This document shows, piece after piece, positions 12,529-23,915 of a stretch of DNA of 64,000 nt. The DNA lies in contig BFEA01000077.1 in assembly GCA_003427395.1 (NCBI GenBank), positions 1,033,655-1,097,654 of the forward strand, written 5' to 3'. The stretch comes from Chara braunii. Lineage: Eukaryota; Streptophyta; Charophyceae; Charales; Characeae. Made by a program: the position numbers and the translations under genes. The notes below the pieces were generated by a model, which was not told where the DNA came from, did no database searches, and was given only the letters and a program-made list of their open reading frames with translations. Within the stretch, counting starts at the first letter, position 1. Each line of letters begins with the position of its first letter.

Positions 12529-12956
12529 TCTTCTACCTCCTCCAATCAACCACCTTCTTCTTACCCTCCCAGCGCTCTGCTTCTTATCCGGCTGTGATAG
12601 AGAGAGAGAGAGATTGAGGACACTTGGGATTCATACTCGACATTTGGACAGAGACGTTGGGGACTACCTGGGATTGATATCAGCAACATTTGGGTTGACG
12701 ACATTCTCATATCTTCCCCCTTCTCCTTCGTCTCTTCCCCCTCCTCCTCATTTGTGTATGAGTTACGCCTGGGCTCTTTGTCCTGTGTGCGGCGCCGGGC
12801 CATTCACAGTGTGTGATGATGATGATGTATGTCCTGTCGACCTTTTGACATTGGTTGGGTTTGATCATTTGTACTCTAGCTTTCCCCAATGCTATCCTGC
12901 TCCATCTGTGAGAGGTCGGTTCTTCGTTCTGGTCTGTACCATCTTGGTATGCGACA
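11901..12956 (+). repeat. 5' LTR of the Ty3 chromovirus
   Basis: 1056 bp aligning from end to end with the 3' LTR pieces at 19687-19865 and 23109-23915. It ends ...GCGACA. It starts TATGGCATA where the 3' LTR starts TGTGGCATA, so the canonical terminal TG has become TA. It contains a TATA-like ctatatatag (about 12228-12240), a (GA)n run at 12487-12525 and a shorter one at 12597-12614. The promoter for the element would be expected here. Confidence 0.9.
12228..12240 (+). promoter_or_regulatory. TATA-like box of the LTR promoter
   Basis: 'cactatatatagctggg' in the 5' LTR is matched by 'gctatatagctggg' in the 3' LTR (about 23240) and by a minus-strand 'cactatttatagttggg' in the related LTR near 27070. 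Its conservation among LTR copies supports a core-promoter role; activity is inferred. Confidence 0.55.
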
Positions 12957-12959
12957 GTT

Positions 12960-12971
12960 TGGTATCGAAGC
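12960..12971 (+). promoter_or_regulatory. Primer-binding site, initiator tRNA-Met type
   Basis: TGGTATCGAAGC starts 3 bases after the 5' LTR. It differs at two positions from TGGTATCAGAGC, the usual plant initiator-tRNA-Met PBS, and would prime minus-strand cDNA synthesis. Confidence 0.75.
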
Positions 12972-12973
12972 AG

Positions 12974-14037
12974 ACCTCTCGAAAGAGGATCTGCCCAATC
13001 AAGGAACCAACTTGATTGATCGATTGGTTGACTGATTGATTGATTGATCAATGAAGTAGGGATTCGTCAAATTTCGGCAAAAAAAAAATTATATTCTAGT
13101 CAAGTTGTCACCTTGATTAGCAATAGTTAACACTAACCCCGGATTTGCGCTAATCGCAAATTAGCACTAATCCGCGATTAGTGTTCTAACCCTAATCAAG
13201 ATTAACAACTAATTAACGGATTAGAGTTTTGCAAGTTCTTTTTTTTTCTTTCGTACGCTACTAATTCTGAAGTTTGAATTTTCGGCACGTGCCGTTCCGA
13301 TACTCTCGAAAATTCCAAAATTTTCAGCATTTCGCAAAATCCGCGAATTTCAGAGTCCCGAAAATTTGAAATTCAAGCATTTTGCAAAATCCGCGTATTC
13401 CGCGAATTTCGAAAATCCCAAAATTTTCAGACATTCCGTGAATTTTGCGAAAACCGTGTCCAATCGGACTTAGGGTTAAAAATAAGGTTATGACGGATTT
13501 CGTTTTTCAAAACTCGTGAATTTTTTTTCAGTAAGTTATTTCGTAATTTTCTCTCTAAAATCGAAGTAAATTATTCCGCGATTTTCAACACGGAATTCTT
13601 GTTACGACATCCGTCTCCTCAAAATCAAAATAATTCCGAGAAATTCTTTTTTGGAAATTTCCACGAACATTGTGAACCTTTTCTAATACCATTAACGAGT
13701 GAGATTTGTTTCATTTGATTAACAAACGTTTTTCAAATTCCGAATGTTACCCTTTCTACTGGTCGTTATCTAATAGATGCCTCCCTAATTCTCAAATCGG
13801 CAAATTTCGAAAAAAAAAAAAAAAAAGATCTTTTTCTTTTTCATTTTTTTTTGTTGATTAGTACCCGGGATTGGAAATTGCAGTCGAGTGCTTGCCTGTC
13901 TACATGTTTTCTTCCCACCTCTCTTAGTACTACGACAGCGCCACGTTAGCAAGTGCCACATCAACAAGTGCCACATCAGCAGCAGGGCCACGTTAGCAAG
14001 GCCGCATCAGCCGACAAAGTACAGCTAACCGTCGCTT
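12974..14037. other. Untranslated leader of the Ty3 element
   Basis: AT-rich and without open frames. (GATT)n occurs at about 13014-13045. Palindromic cactaatccgcgattagtg lies near 13172-13190. A set of diverged direct repeats built from 'aaaattttcag...tttcgcaaaatccgcgaattt' recurs between about 13290 and 13450. 13801-13825 holds a poly-A run. The leader may carry packaging or dimerisation structure, which is not testable here. Confidence 0.5.
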
Positions 14038-15780
14038 ATGATCCGACGCAGCAAACGAATCGCAGCACGTGAAGGGCGAGCAGCCGCAGGAGAACAGCAG
14101 CTACCCCAACCCCTCCCCTCCAAAACGGAAGCACAAGGCAACCCCATGGTGGACAACACTGCATACGGCAGTCAACGCGAGGGAAGCCGTACGAACCCCC
14201 TGGTCCCACAGGTCCAGCAAGTGAGTTCCACTGCGCCAGCTGCGGGAGCCCTCAACATTGCGCCAGCCCGGCAGCAAGGTGAGACCATGACGGTCTTCTT
14301 GGCCCGCCTGGCCACCTACATGCAACAAGTACAAGAGGAACAACGATGCGAGGCGGCAGCCTAAGCCGCACGCCTCAACGCCATTGCACGCAACGCAGAG
14401 CAATGGCGCCGGCAGCACGCTGAAGCAGCTGCCAACCATAACAAAGCTCGACAAGATGATGCATCAGTCCTCATGCAGCAGGAAGCCACTCATACCGCCG
14501 CACTCGAAACACAAAATTTCGATCCAGCAGCGACGCACACGGAACCAACTGCGGAGGAACAAACCAAGTCAGCTCTTGCCAATATGATGTACCAAGTCAT
14601 CCTCACTTGTAACAAGCAACAAGTGGAGCTGGCCCGACAGGCACATTTCATTTCCGATTATGAGGAGAGTCTCAAGAGCCTCCATGCCAGCCTTGACGTT
14701 CTAGAGAAGGATGACGTACCTCACAGGCACACGGCATCATTAAGCATTGATCCATCGATCCACAAGCTGGAGGAACGAATGGATCACGTGGTCCCGCCCG
14801 TCGACAATTTGAACAGTTTCCAACGATCGGCGACCATCAGCCAGCAAACAGCCGCCCTACAAGCGGACCTGCGCCCGCTGCAGCAGCAACCAACCGAGAC
14901 CTGCAACAGCATGACGTCCAAACAGTACAAGATGTCGAAGTTCAGCATCGACAAGTTTGATGACTACCACAAGGCGGACCCCATAAGTTGGTGGCAAGGG
15001 TTCACCAACGAGCTCTCCATTCACTTGGTCCCGCCAAAATCGCAGATCTGGTGCCAGCCAAGTGTGGCTCAACCACCTGGCACAAACCGAAGGCGTCGAG
15101 GTCTCTAAGCTATACACCAAGATCACTTGGGAGGCCATGACTAAGAAGTGGCAGAAACGCTTCATCGTCGACGACGCTCGAGGCAAAGGCGCAAACCGGA
15201 TCTTCACCATGCACCAAGGCAGCCAGTCAACACGTGAATGGCTAAACCAAGTTGCAGAAAATTGTGGCGATTCCAAACCTTATATACCTTTCGTACATCT
15301 TCGGCGTGAATTCTTCCAACCGTCCGGGAACGCATTGAGCACGGCCCTTGGGGAGCGCAGCCAATACACGGACTTTGACCAGATCGTGGAAAAGGCGCGC
15401 GAAGTAATCTAGACAAATCGATGGGCCGCCAACGAGCCGCACAACCAACCAAATTTTGTGGAGAAGGGCAAAGGACGATGGCCGCAGAAAGTCGCTACAA
15501 TCCAATGCGATGAACAAGAGGACGACCAGGCACTGACTCACAAGTCTAGTGAAGGAGACGGAGTCACCGCCCTTCCGCCACGACGCAACAAGAAGAAGAA
15601 AAAGGCGAAATCCGCGTCAATAACAGAAGGCGGATAGCCGAACGATTCGTGGAAGAAGTTTCGCCTCACAAAGGAGCAATACAAGCTCCGCCAGAAGTGG
15701 AATTGTTGCTATTGGTGCAATAGTACCCAGCACACAACGTCGCAATGCCCCGACAAAGGCAAAGAAGATGTCCGCCCATG
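14038..15780 (+). pseudogene. Ty3 gag relic with CCHC zinc knuckle
   Basis: The Gag frame opens at ATG 14038 (MIRRSKRIAAREGRAA), is cut by a TAA at 14362-14364, and continues in the same phase with an Ala/Gln-rich helical region to about 15070 (KFSIDKFDDYHKADPISWW, a typical Gag matrix-capsid block). It then shifts frame to 15062-15412 (ITWEAMTKKWQKRFI, DFDQIVEKA) and shows another stop. The nucleocapsid knuckle CYWCNSTQHTTSQC fits CX2CX4HX4C, near 15708-15750. The protein would coat element RNA in virus-like particles; the stops and frameshift make it non-functional. Confidence 0.8.
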
Positions 15781-16097
15781 GCAAAGCTTGAGAAACTGAG
15801 CTCCGCAGGAAGTGAGGTGACTCCACTTCCTACTCCGTCGGACAAAGTTGCCTTGCTAGCAACCTCCTCCACGTCCAGGGACCATGCGTATGTCGCAAGT
15901 CTTCACGAAAACTATGAACACTATGTTGTCCAGATGGTCCCTCCGTTGGACCAACCTCTCCATGTGCAAGAGTCATATCCGTGCTCGACTTCATCACCAT
16001 TGCCAACTAAACCAGCATCCTCGCCGACACCACTTGGCGACTCGTCGGTATGGTCTAGACTTCACGACCTCGACCCATTGACGCCGGAGGACTTCCA

Positions 16098-17680
16098 ATG
16101 GATGCCTCTTCCCCCATTTGGTCCCTTGTCGAAGCCTCATTGCAAGGCCTTAATGGCAAAATTGTCGAGGTCGTGTCCTTAGACATATTGGACACAAAGT
16201 TTGACATGATTTTGGGCATGTCGTTGCTCCGCAGCCCGGTGAACTTCTACCCCGACACCGTTCACGTTCATGACCGGAACGGGGTGGAACAGCCAGCAGA
16301 TCCACATATTGTACAGCTTCTTGACTCCTATGGCGACATCTTCAAAGCCCCCGCTGGAATCATACCGAATCGGCCAATGCGTCACAACATCATCCTCGAA
16401 GACGAGGCCGTACCTTCGCGTGGATGTATCTACCGCATGAGCGAGGAGGAACTCGGAGTGCTATGAATGCAACTCGATGACCTCATTAACAAGGGTTGGA
16501 TTCGCCCTACCTGCTCGCACTACGGTGCACCCATTCTCTTCGTTCAGAAGAAGAACAAGGAGTTGCACTTATGCATTGACTATCGTAAGCTTAACGTTCA
16601 AACCATTAAGAATTTCAGCCCGCTCCCACGCATCGACGATCTTCTCAACGCTTGGGCGACGCCAAGTACTTCTCCAAGCTGGACCTCAAGGCTGGTTACC
16701 ACCAGATTGAGATCCATCCAAGAGACCGCTACAAAACCGCGTTCAAGACACGGTACGGTACGGGCACCTCGAGTCGGTCGTCATGCTATTCGGCCTCACG
16801 AATGTCCTAGCCACTTTCCAAGCGGCAATGACAACGGAGTTTCGCGACATGTTGGACCAGTTCGTGCTCATCTACCACTTGGTGTATAGTCAAACTTTGG
16901 ACGAGCACATCGTTCACCTACGCACTCTTTTGGACAGGCTACGCACGACCAAGTACAAGGCAAATTGAGCCAAATGCGAATTCACACAACAAGATCTCGG
17001 GTACTTGGGCCACTTTGTGACGCCGCAAAGCATCCGTCCGCTCGCGGACAAGATCAAGGCCATCCAAGATTGGCCGGAACTGACCAACACCACGGAAGTT
17101 CGCTCTTTTATGGGATTGGTCGGGTACTACCAACGCTTCATCGGAGGATACGCACCGATCACCGCACCCTTGTCAAGATTGCAGTCTCCAAAGGTGCCTT
17201 TCCATTTCGCTGACGAAGTCCGAAGTTCGTTCCAGAAATTGAAGACGGCGTTGCTCCTTCCTCCCGTCTTGAGCATCTACGATCCCACCTTGCCTACGAG
17301 AGTGACTACGAACACTTCCGGCTACGGCATGGGTGCAGTTTTGGAACAACACGACAGAGTAGATTCGCATCCGGTTCAATACTTCAGCAAAAAGATGCCT
17401 CCCATCAACTTCGTTGATGATGCACGGAAGGAGTTGCTTGCTTTGTCACGGTACTCAAACGTTGGCTTGCTTTGTCACGGTACTCAAACGTTGGCGACAC
17501 TTCCTCCTCGGGCGTCATAGGTTCACTTGGGCTACAGACAATAACCCATTGACCTGCTACAAGACGAAAGACACGGTGAGCAGCATGATCGCTCGATGCA
17601 TGTATTTCATCGATCAATTCACCTTCACACCAAAACACATTTCGGGCCTCTCCAACCGAGCCGCGGATGCTCTCTCATGA
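16098..17680 (+). pseudogene. Ty3 pol relic: protease tail, reverse transcriptase, RNase H
   Basis: DMILGMSLL (near 16203-16230) is the C-terminal hallmark of a Ty3 aspartic protease; the active-site DTG/DSG was not found upstream. RT motifs follow after a TGA at 16464-16466: [38 protein letters not shown] frameshift leads to [11 protein letters not shown], then [15 protein letters not shown]. The catalytic YLDD box is absent: the sequence reads [14 protein letters not shown] at about 16867-16908. FMGLVGYYQRFI marks the thumb/connection, TTNTSGYGMGAVLEQ is the RNase H start (normally TDAS), and KHISGLSNRAADALS is its end near 17632-17680. A 29-bp tandem duplication (17436/17465) breaks the RNase H frame. 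Confidence 0.85.
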
Positions 17681-17726
17681 AGATCAAATCTTTGTGCACT
17701 GACTCACCACGCGTTCAATTTCGACG

Positions 17727-18836
17727 ATGCCCTTCATCAGCATTTTGTGCGAGTATACAAGTCTGATCCGGGATACGCCATGCTCTACGAGCAACTATCC
17801 TTGGATCATCCGCCGGCCAACAATTATCGCCTCGTCGATAGCTACTTGCTTATTCACTCACGAGGCAAGGACTTACTATGTCCCACACGACCTTCGCTTC
17901 ACGACTCGCCTCCTCGTCGAGTCCCACGACTCGCGACTCGCCCGCCACTTCGGAGTCAACCGTACGATCGCAAGACTTCGGCAACGATTCTGGTGGCCCG
18001 ACCTCATTACTGACGTCAATCGGTATTGCGACTCTTGCGAAGTTTGTCATCGAAGCAAGCCCCGCAACCGCAATCCCTACGGCGAGTTGCGCCCGTTGCC
18101 CACCCCACGGGAACCCGGCCTCTCCATTGCTATGGACGTCACCGGCCTGTTTCCCCATGATCGCCTCGGGCACGACGGCATCCTCACGGTCGTTGACCGA
18201 TTGAGTAAACACGTGCGATTTCTCCCTTGCAAGTACTACGCCACGGCTCCCGAACTTGCGCGCCTCTTGCACTCCGGGTGGATTTGCAGCCACGGAGTAC
18301 CTGAACACATCGTCAGCAACCGCCACACTCATTTCTTGAATGCATTTTGGACTTCTCTCATGCAGGAATCCAGCACCAAGATGAAACCAAGTTCGGCTCG
18401 GCATCCACAAACAGACGGGCAAACTGAGTGGGCACATCAAACCGCTCAAATGATGCTTTGTATGCTCATCCGTCCGGATCAGAAGGATTGGGTTGACCGC
18501 CTCCCCGACATCGAGTTCGCCTACAACACTTCGTTGCATCCTGCGATCGGCGTGACTCCATTCGAGTTGCACCACAGTGGCAGGAAAGCCCGTATCTTCG
18601 CTGATCTTCCGTTTCCAAGGACTGCCGACATTGACGCCGCTTGCTCTCCCACCTCCGTTCGCAAGTATCAGGACTTGGTGGCTAAAGCCCGCGCCAACAT
18701 GCGAAAGGCCCAAGTCCGCATGCAACAGCAAGCCAATCGGCGTTGCATGCCATGCCCTATCCGCGTCGTCGACCTTGTTCGGGTCTCCACGGAGAAGTTT
18801 GCACTTGAACAAGATGTCTCGCGCAATACTTCCTAA
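17727..18836 (+). pseudogene. Ty3 integrase relic
   Basis: A long open frame with the H2C2 zinc-binding module (HDSRLARHFG...YCDSCEVCH) and the DDE core. The first Asp is in AMDVTG (codon 18134-18136). The second Asp position reads VSNRHTHF, with AAC (Asn) at 18318-18320 where VSDRDTRF is expected. The Glu is retained in TDGQTEWAHQT (18426-18428). Integrase would insert cDNA into chromatin. The D-to-N change, together with a stop at 18834-18836, argues against activity. The C-terminal part is duplicated immediately downstream. Confidence 0.85.
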
Positions 18837-19342
18837 GTGGTTTGGACCATAAACCGTCATATCAGCCGCAGGTGATGAGCCCGATGGCCCTTCTTTTGTG
18901 ATCGACATCCCGCCGCATCTATCGGTCCACCCGGTCTTCCACGCCTCCAAGCGCCTCCATTCGCGTTGCACCACGGTGGCAGGAAAGCCCGTGTCTTCGC
19001 TGATCTTCCATTTCCAAGGGCTGCAGACAATGACGCCGCTTGCTCTCCCTCCTCCGGTCGGAAGTATCGGGACTTGCTAGCTAAAGCCCGCGCCAACACG
19101 CAAAAGGCCCAAGTCCACACGCAACAACAAGCCAATCGGCGTCGCGTGTGATGCCAGATCCGCGTAGGCGACCTTGTTTGGGTCTCCACGGAGGAGGTTG
19201 CACTTGAACAAGATGTCCAGCGTAAGCTATTTGGACCATGGACCGTTATATCAGCCGAAGGTGATGAGCCCGATGGCCCTTCTTTTGTGATCGGCATCAA
19301 GCCGCATCTACCGGTCCACCCGGTCTTCCACGCCTCCAAGCT
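18557..19342 (+). repeat. ~399-bp tandem duplication of the integrase C-terminal region
   Basis: Two direct copies, 18557-18955 and 18956-about 19342, both begin tccattcg(a/c)gttgcacca. Each runs through GRKARVFADLPFPR, KARANMRKAQV and HPVFHASK-type sequence. The copies differ at scattered positions and the second is slightly shorter, so the duplication is not recent. It adds an extra GPY/F-like segment and stops. Confidence 0.85.
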
Positions 19343-19600
19343 GGCCACATATACACCAGCCAAGAGCGACGACTTCTCGGGCCGACAATCTCAGGACCCT
19401 CCTATGGATGTTCATCAGGAAATCGATCGCGTCATCATGCATCGCAAGCACGACAACAAGCCAATGCAATACAAGGTCACATTCAAGTGGTGCGACCCCG
19501 ACGATACGTGATGGATTTCACGGCCAGCCTTGCAAGCCTCCGCACCACTTATCTACGCCAAATACGAGAAGAAACGGCTAGCCACGGAAGTTGCAACGCC
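19287..19600 (+). pseudogene. Integrase tail plus chromodomain of the Ty3 element
   Basis: LPVHPVFHASKL closes the integrase GPF region. A chromodomain follows: QEIDRVIMHRKHDNKP, YKVTFKWCDPDDT, then a TGA at 19509-19511, and in phase beyond it WISRPALQASAPLIYAKYEK. Chromodomains target chromoviruses to modified histone tails. The expected Trp after the stop is still present, so the stop is a single lesion inside an otherwise recognisable domain. Confidence 0.75.
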
Positions 19601-19672
19601 TGCCCCTCCCACCCGGACTTCGGTCCCTCCCTCCAAGAGGCAGCTTCGCCCTCGCAGATAAGCTCGGTCTTT

Positions 19673-19686
19673 CAAGCAGGGGGGAG
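19673..19686 (+). promoter_or_regulatory. Polypurine tract
   Basis: aagcaggggggag lies directly before the 3' LTR start (TGTGGCATA at 19687), the expected priming site for plus-strand DNA synthesis. Confidence 0.8.
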
Positions 19687-22600
19687 TGTGGCATATTCAG
19701 CTCCAAACGGGCCTTGCAGGGCCCAATCAGGTAGGCTAGGGGTCAATAGAGGTAGGGTCTGTGTCGTTTGGAACCTCGGTAGGGTCCGCAGGGATAGGCC
19801 GATTTTAGGCTTGATTGAGTAGGACCAGCACCAGTTGAGAGGCCCTGTAGGCCTCGTTTTGGTTAGTGTCGGGCGGCTCCAGCCTTACGCCGCCCTTTGC
19901 TTCAAGAAAACATTTGAGGAACGTCGGATTCAGTTGTTTTGTCTGGCAGGAAAGCAGTCGACATTAAACGGGGACGATATCATATTTGCGCAACAAGTAT
20001 CGAGATCGAGGGCTATGGGAAAAGCAGATTCATGAGCTTCGAGTGGGCTTCATTTACGTAAACTATCATCACCAAGACATAAAGAAACGGCTACTGCAGC
20101 GGAGGTGCCAAAAGCTTTTGGATCAAGAGCGAGGCCGAGAGGGCCAGACTCACGCTAAGAGCCGGACAGTGCACGAAACAATGGAAGGGGCCGACTATTG
20201 TGACGAGCCCTCGGGCCGACCAAGCAGCGGTAACACTAAAAGTTCACCACGAGGTCCAAATTTGAGAGAGAATGCTACGTGAGCGCGCACGGGACCATTG
20301 CGTTTGGGTTGTGAGTGAGACCTAAAAAGGATTGCGGGCCTAAGGTTGGGAAAAAGGGCCTTCGGGTCATGCGATAACTTATTCAAGGGTGCGGGCCCTG
20401 TGGAATTCTACAAGGCCCGGTGCCTTTCATGTGGGGACCACGGGTTTGGAAGGAGGTCCAGTACCAGGGCGCTGCAAAAGGCCCGGTACCTGACGAGAAG
20501 ACCCCCTTCGTTCAAAACTTTTCGGGGGCCCAAACAGGCCCGGGTACAGGCTCGAGAAAGTCGTGGTACCGAGGCGCTGCAACTTGTCAACGGCCCGAAG
20601 CACACAAAGGCGCTGGGGCACACCGAGAAGAGGGCCCAACAAAGCATAAAAGCCCAACCGGGCTCAAGGTAGGGGCTTTTTGGCAGATGCGCACCTACGA
20701 GCGCACAAAAGGGGACACTTCTCAAATGCGCACTTACGGGCGCACGACGGAAGTCGGGGGCGGACTTCCCACTTGTGCACTTACACGCGCACAAGGGGAT
20801 TTCCCTCATGCGCACGTGCAGGCGCACTAAGGGAGTTCGGGAGAGAGCGGAGGGACCAGAGCAACATTCGAGGAGAGGGGTAAGCACCAGATGACAAGCG
20901 ATAAGGGGAAACACACCAAGACACCTGAACAGGCGAACTCCATAGACGAGCGCACGGAGGGCACAGTAGTGCACATGAGTGCGCGCCTGCCTTCAGATTG
21001 AGTGCACAAGTGGCCAAGGTGCACAAACATGCAATCTCACTCGCGCGCGCGGCCGTGTAATCGCGCGCATAGGCAGAACGACGTTCACAAGCGCACAGCC
21101 ACACGGACACACATCTGCACGATTACGCGCTCAGGGGGATCGGCGAGTGCAAGCGTTCAGCCACGAGCGCGTGCAAACGCGCGACCGTGAGCATAGGCGG
21201 ATCGACGTGTGCAAGCGCACTGCCATGTGCACGCGTAGCCGCGCGATCACGAGCATAGGCGGATTGGCTCGTGCAAGCACACAACCACGTGCACACAGGT
21301 GGGGAGAGCCGCATGGAGCAACGCGAGCACACACGCACGCTGCGAGGACTAGCGAGGACGCACGTGCACCCGCGCGCTGCAGCATGCAATCCTGCGGGAT
21401 CGGGACCGAGGCGAGGAGAGGTCACGTACGTTAGTGCGATCTCGCACGCGTTATCGAGGAGCTCGCGCGTACTATACAGGAGGTCGCGCGCACCAGTGCT
21501 CCCTCGCAAACGTCGTTGAGAGGTTGTGCGCACCAGTGCGACTGCTTGCCTATAGCCAGGGGAGGCCCCGCGCACCACCGCACACCAGCGCACAGCGGAT
21601 CGAGGCACGGGGAAAGTCGTGCACGCCAGCACGCACCCGCGCATTGCAACTGGGACAACGGGGCGCGCAACTGTGGATGTTTGCGCGCATCCGTGCGAAG
21701 CCGGAGACAAGTGTGCCAACACCCCACCATCAGCCCACGATCAAGTAGCGCGCACTTCAGCGCGGACCTGCACACCGACCGGGTCGCGGAGACAGGGGCG
21801 TGGGCCCTCACGCGCAACTGTGTGCAGCTGGTGCGGTGGGGATAGAGGTGCGAGCAGAAGGGATATACGGGCGTCTACCCGCACGGAGTCGAGCACATCA
21901 CGCGCGGTCAAGGCAGGAGAGACACTACAGCGAGCAGTTGTTCGACTCCGGAATTGCGCTTGCGCCTCTACAAGGCAGACCGAACTTTGGAAAAACTTGA
22001 CTTTTGGAGTGATCCGGGATTAAGGGACCCAAGTTCGAACGAAGCAGAACTTCGCGGTCAGACTGGGATTTGGAAACTAGCAACGGGCAGACCTCAGCAT
22101 TGGGACTACGGGACTTGGACGGGGGCCTTTACATTAGGCCGAGGACCACGGGATCAAGAGTAGGCAAACAGAACGGTCAGACCAAGCCGGGACATTTGGT
22201 ACAGTCGGGGATCTTTGGGCACAAGCTAGGACTTTGGGAGTAGAGTGGAACCTCTGTACGCAGGCCTGGGTTCTGAGCACAAGATTGAGACCTTGTACGG
22301 GATTGGGACTTGGGACAAAGACCAAGGTCTTAGGGTCAAGGAAGGGATCTCAAACCTAGAGAGAGACTTTGAGACACAGATCAAGATTTTGGGCGCAAGA
22401 CGAGCGCTCGAGCCTGGACGTTTCGGTCAAGCTGGCCTCTTTGGACGGAGCCGGGACATTTTAGGTCCACCGAGGTCGCGAGACTGGGCATACGCAGGCC
22501 GAGGCCGGGAACGCGGGGCTTCAGCAGGAGAGTGAGACACAACAGGGGATTTTGGCCAGGGAGGCTTCTCAATCGGGGATTTGTGGACCAAGGACAGGAC

Positions 22601-23545
22601 CAAGAACGATAAAAGACTCGACAACAGCCAACAAGGCGCGATAGTGACGTGGGCAGACTTATGGTGAAGCTCGACCTTGAACTTTGGCCTCAATGGGCAC
22701 GAGAGTCCGGTTCGGACACAGAGAGTACCAGTACGGTTCCCTGGGATCGACGAGCGCGTTACCGAGGTCACCCCATTGGGCGGAGAATCCATCCTAGGCT
22801 GTTAGTAAGATCAGTCGGGACTCAAACTGATTTTCCAGTTTCGGACGCGGGAACTATTTCAGGACTGGGATCAACGTTGTGGACGCTATTATTCTATATT
22901 AAATGGGAATACATATATTGTTTCTTCTGAGTGCTGGTTTGTGAGTCACTCGTCGTCGCATCTTCGATCAATTTCAGTGGTCGTTGTATGGATCTGGACT
23001 GACCAGTTTTCCTTGCAGGATACAGGAGCCCCGATCAACTCTCCTATGAGTGGCATACACGGCGTGTGGTACAGGGTACGATCGGCGAGCCGGCAGATCC
23101 CTTCTACCGGTTAACAACGGGCCTTGGCGCACGTTTTGGCGCCAAGGCGGTGACTTTGAGGCCGCACCGTTTCGGTAGGCGCTGGAGGCCCAGCCTCAGT
23201 TTCGGCGCCAGGACTCGGCCACTGAGGCCAACCCAGCGCTATATAGCTGGGTCCAACCTCAGTTCGGGCGGTTAGTAGAGGATGAAGGTGAGGCATACTT
23301 CGAACGACGGCAGTGCAGCATAGAGTAATGTAGGGGAGGGGGAGATGGTGATGACAGCCAAGGGACTTACCTGAGACTCACCTACATGGCCATTGCTCCA
23401 GCTTCGTCTTCAGCGCGTCCGCACTTGCATCAAGGCACCACCTTTCTCAAGTCAGTACCTGGTATATATAGAGAGAGAGAGAGCATTTTCTTCCTCCTCC
23501 AGTCCACCACCTTCTTCCCCTCCCGGCGCTCTGCTGCTTATCTGA

Positions 23546-23594
<49 letters not shown>

Positions 23595-23915
23595 ACAACA
23601 CTTGGGATTCAATCTCGGCATTTGGACAGAGATGTTGGGGGGACTACGTGGGATTGATATCAGCGACATTTGGGTTGACGACATTCTCATCTCTTCCCCC
23701 TCCTCCTCATCTGTGTACGAGTTAGGCCTGGCCCCTTCGTCCTGTGTGCGATGCCAGGCCATTCACACCGTGTGATGATGATGATGTATGTCCAATCTGC
23801 CTTTTGACATTGGTTGGGTCTGATCATTTGTATTCTAGCCTTCCCCTGTGCTATCCTGCTCTATCTGTGAGAGGTCAGTTCTTCGTTCTAGTTTGTACCA
23901 TCTTGGTATGCGACA
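19687..23915 (+). repeat. 3' LTR, split in two by a nested insertion
   Basis: 19687-19865 matches the first ~180 bases of the 5' LTR, and 23109-23915 matches the remainder through ...GCGACA. Removing the insertion and one GGTTA copy leaves about 981 bp, against 1056 bp for the 5' LTR. It carries its own (GA)n runs at about 23469-23483 and 23550-23591. Numerous substitutions and indels relative to the 5' LTR indicate considerable age. Confidence 0.88.
19866..23108. mobile_element. 3.2-kb insertion inside the 3' LTR, unclassified
   Basis: GGTTA at 19861-19865 and 23109-23113 flanks the insert, consistent with a 5-bp target duplication. The left end carries a hairpin, gggcggc (19871-19877) with gccgccc (19889-19895). 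Most of the body (about 20680-21850) is GC-rich with the word GCGCAC and its relatives recurring every 10-40 bases. 22020-22800 is rich in 'gggac/ttggg' words. An open frame at 19986-20282 is basic and helical (LRNKYRDRGLWEKQIHELRV) but not recognised. No transposase, RT or internal LTR pair was identified. It is perhaps a non-autonomous LTR-type derivative or a solo LTR: TGTGACGAGCCCTC near 20197 resembles an LTR start after a purine-rich stretch. Confidence 0.6.

Larger units (their letters stand above)
11901..23915 (+). mobile_element. Ty3/gypsy chromovirus with nested insertion in its 3' LTR
   Basis: A complete but dead LTR retrotransposon. It is flanked by an exact 5-bp target duplication, CCATC, at 11896-11900 and 23916-23920. 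Order: 5' LTR 11901-12956, tRNA-iMet-like PBS at 12960, about 1 kb of leader, gag, protease-RT-RNase H, integrase, chromodomain, purine tract at 19673-19686, 3' LTR from 19687. The 3' LTR is split by a 3.2-kb insertion (19866-23108). Without the insertion the element is about 8.8 kb. Integrase after RNase H and a C-terminal chromodomain place it among Ty3 chromoviruses. Many stops and frameshifts, plus loss of RT and integrase catalytic residues, make it non-autonomous. Confidence 0.9.

Noticed and set aside
19986-20282. Gene inside the nested insertion
   Set aside because: Basic helical composition but no known domain and no neighbouring transposon motifs; kept only as a note in the insertion entry.
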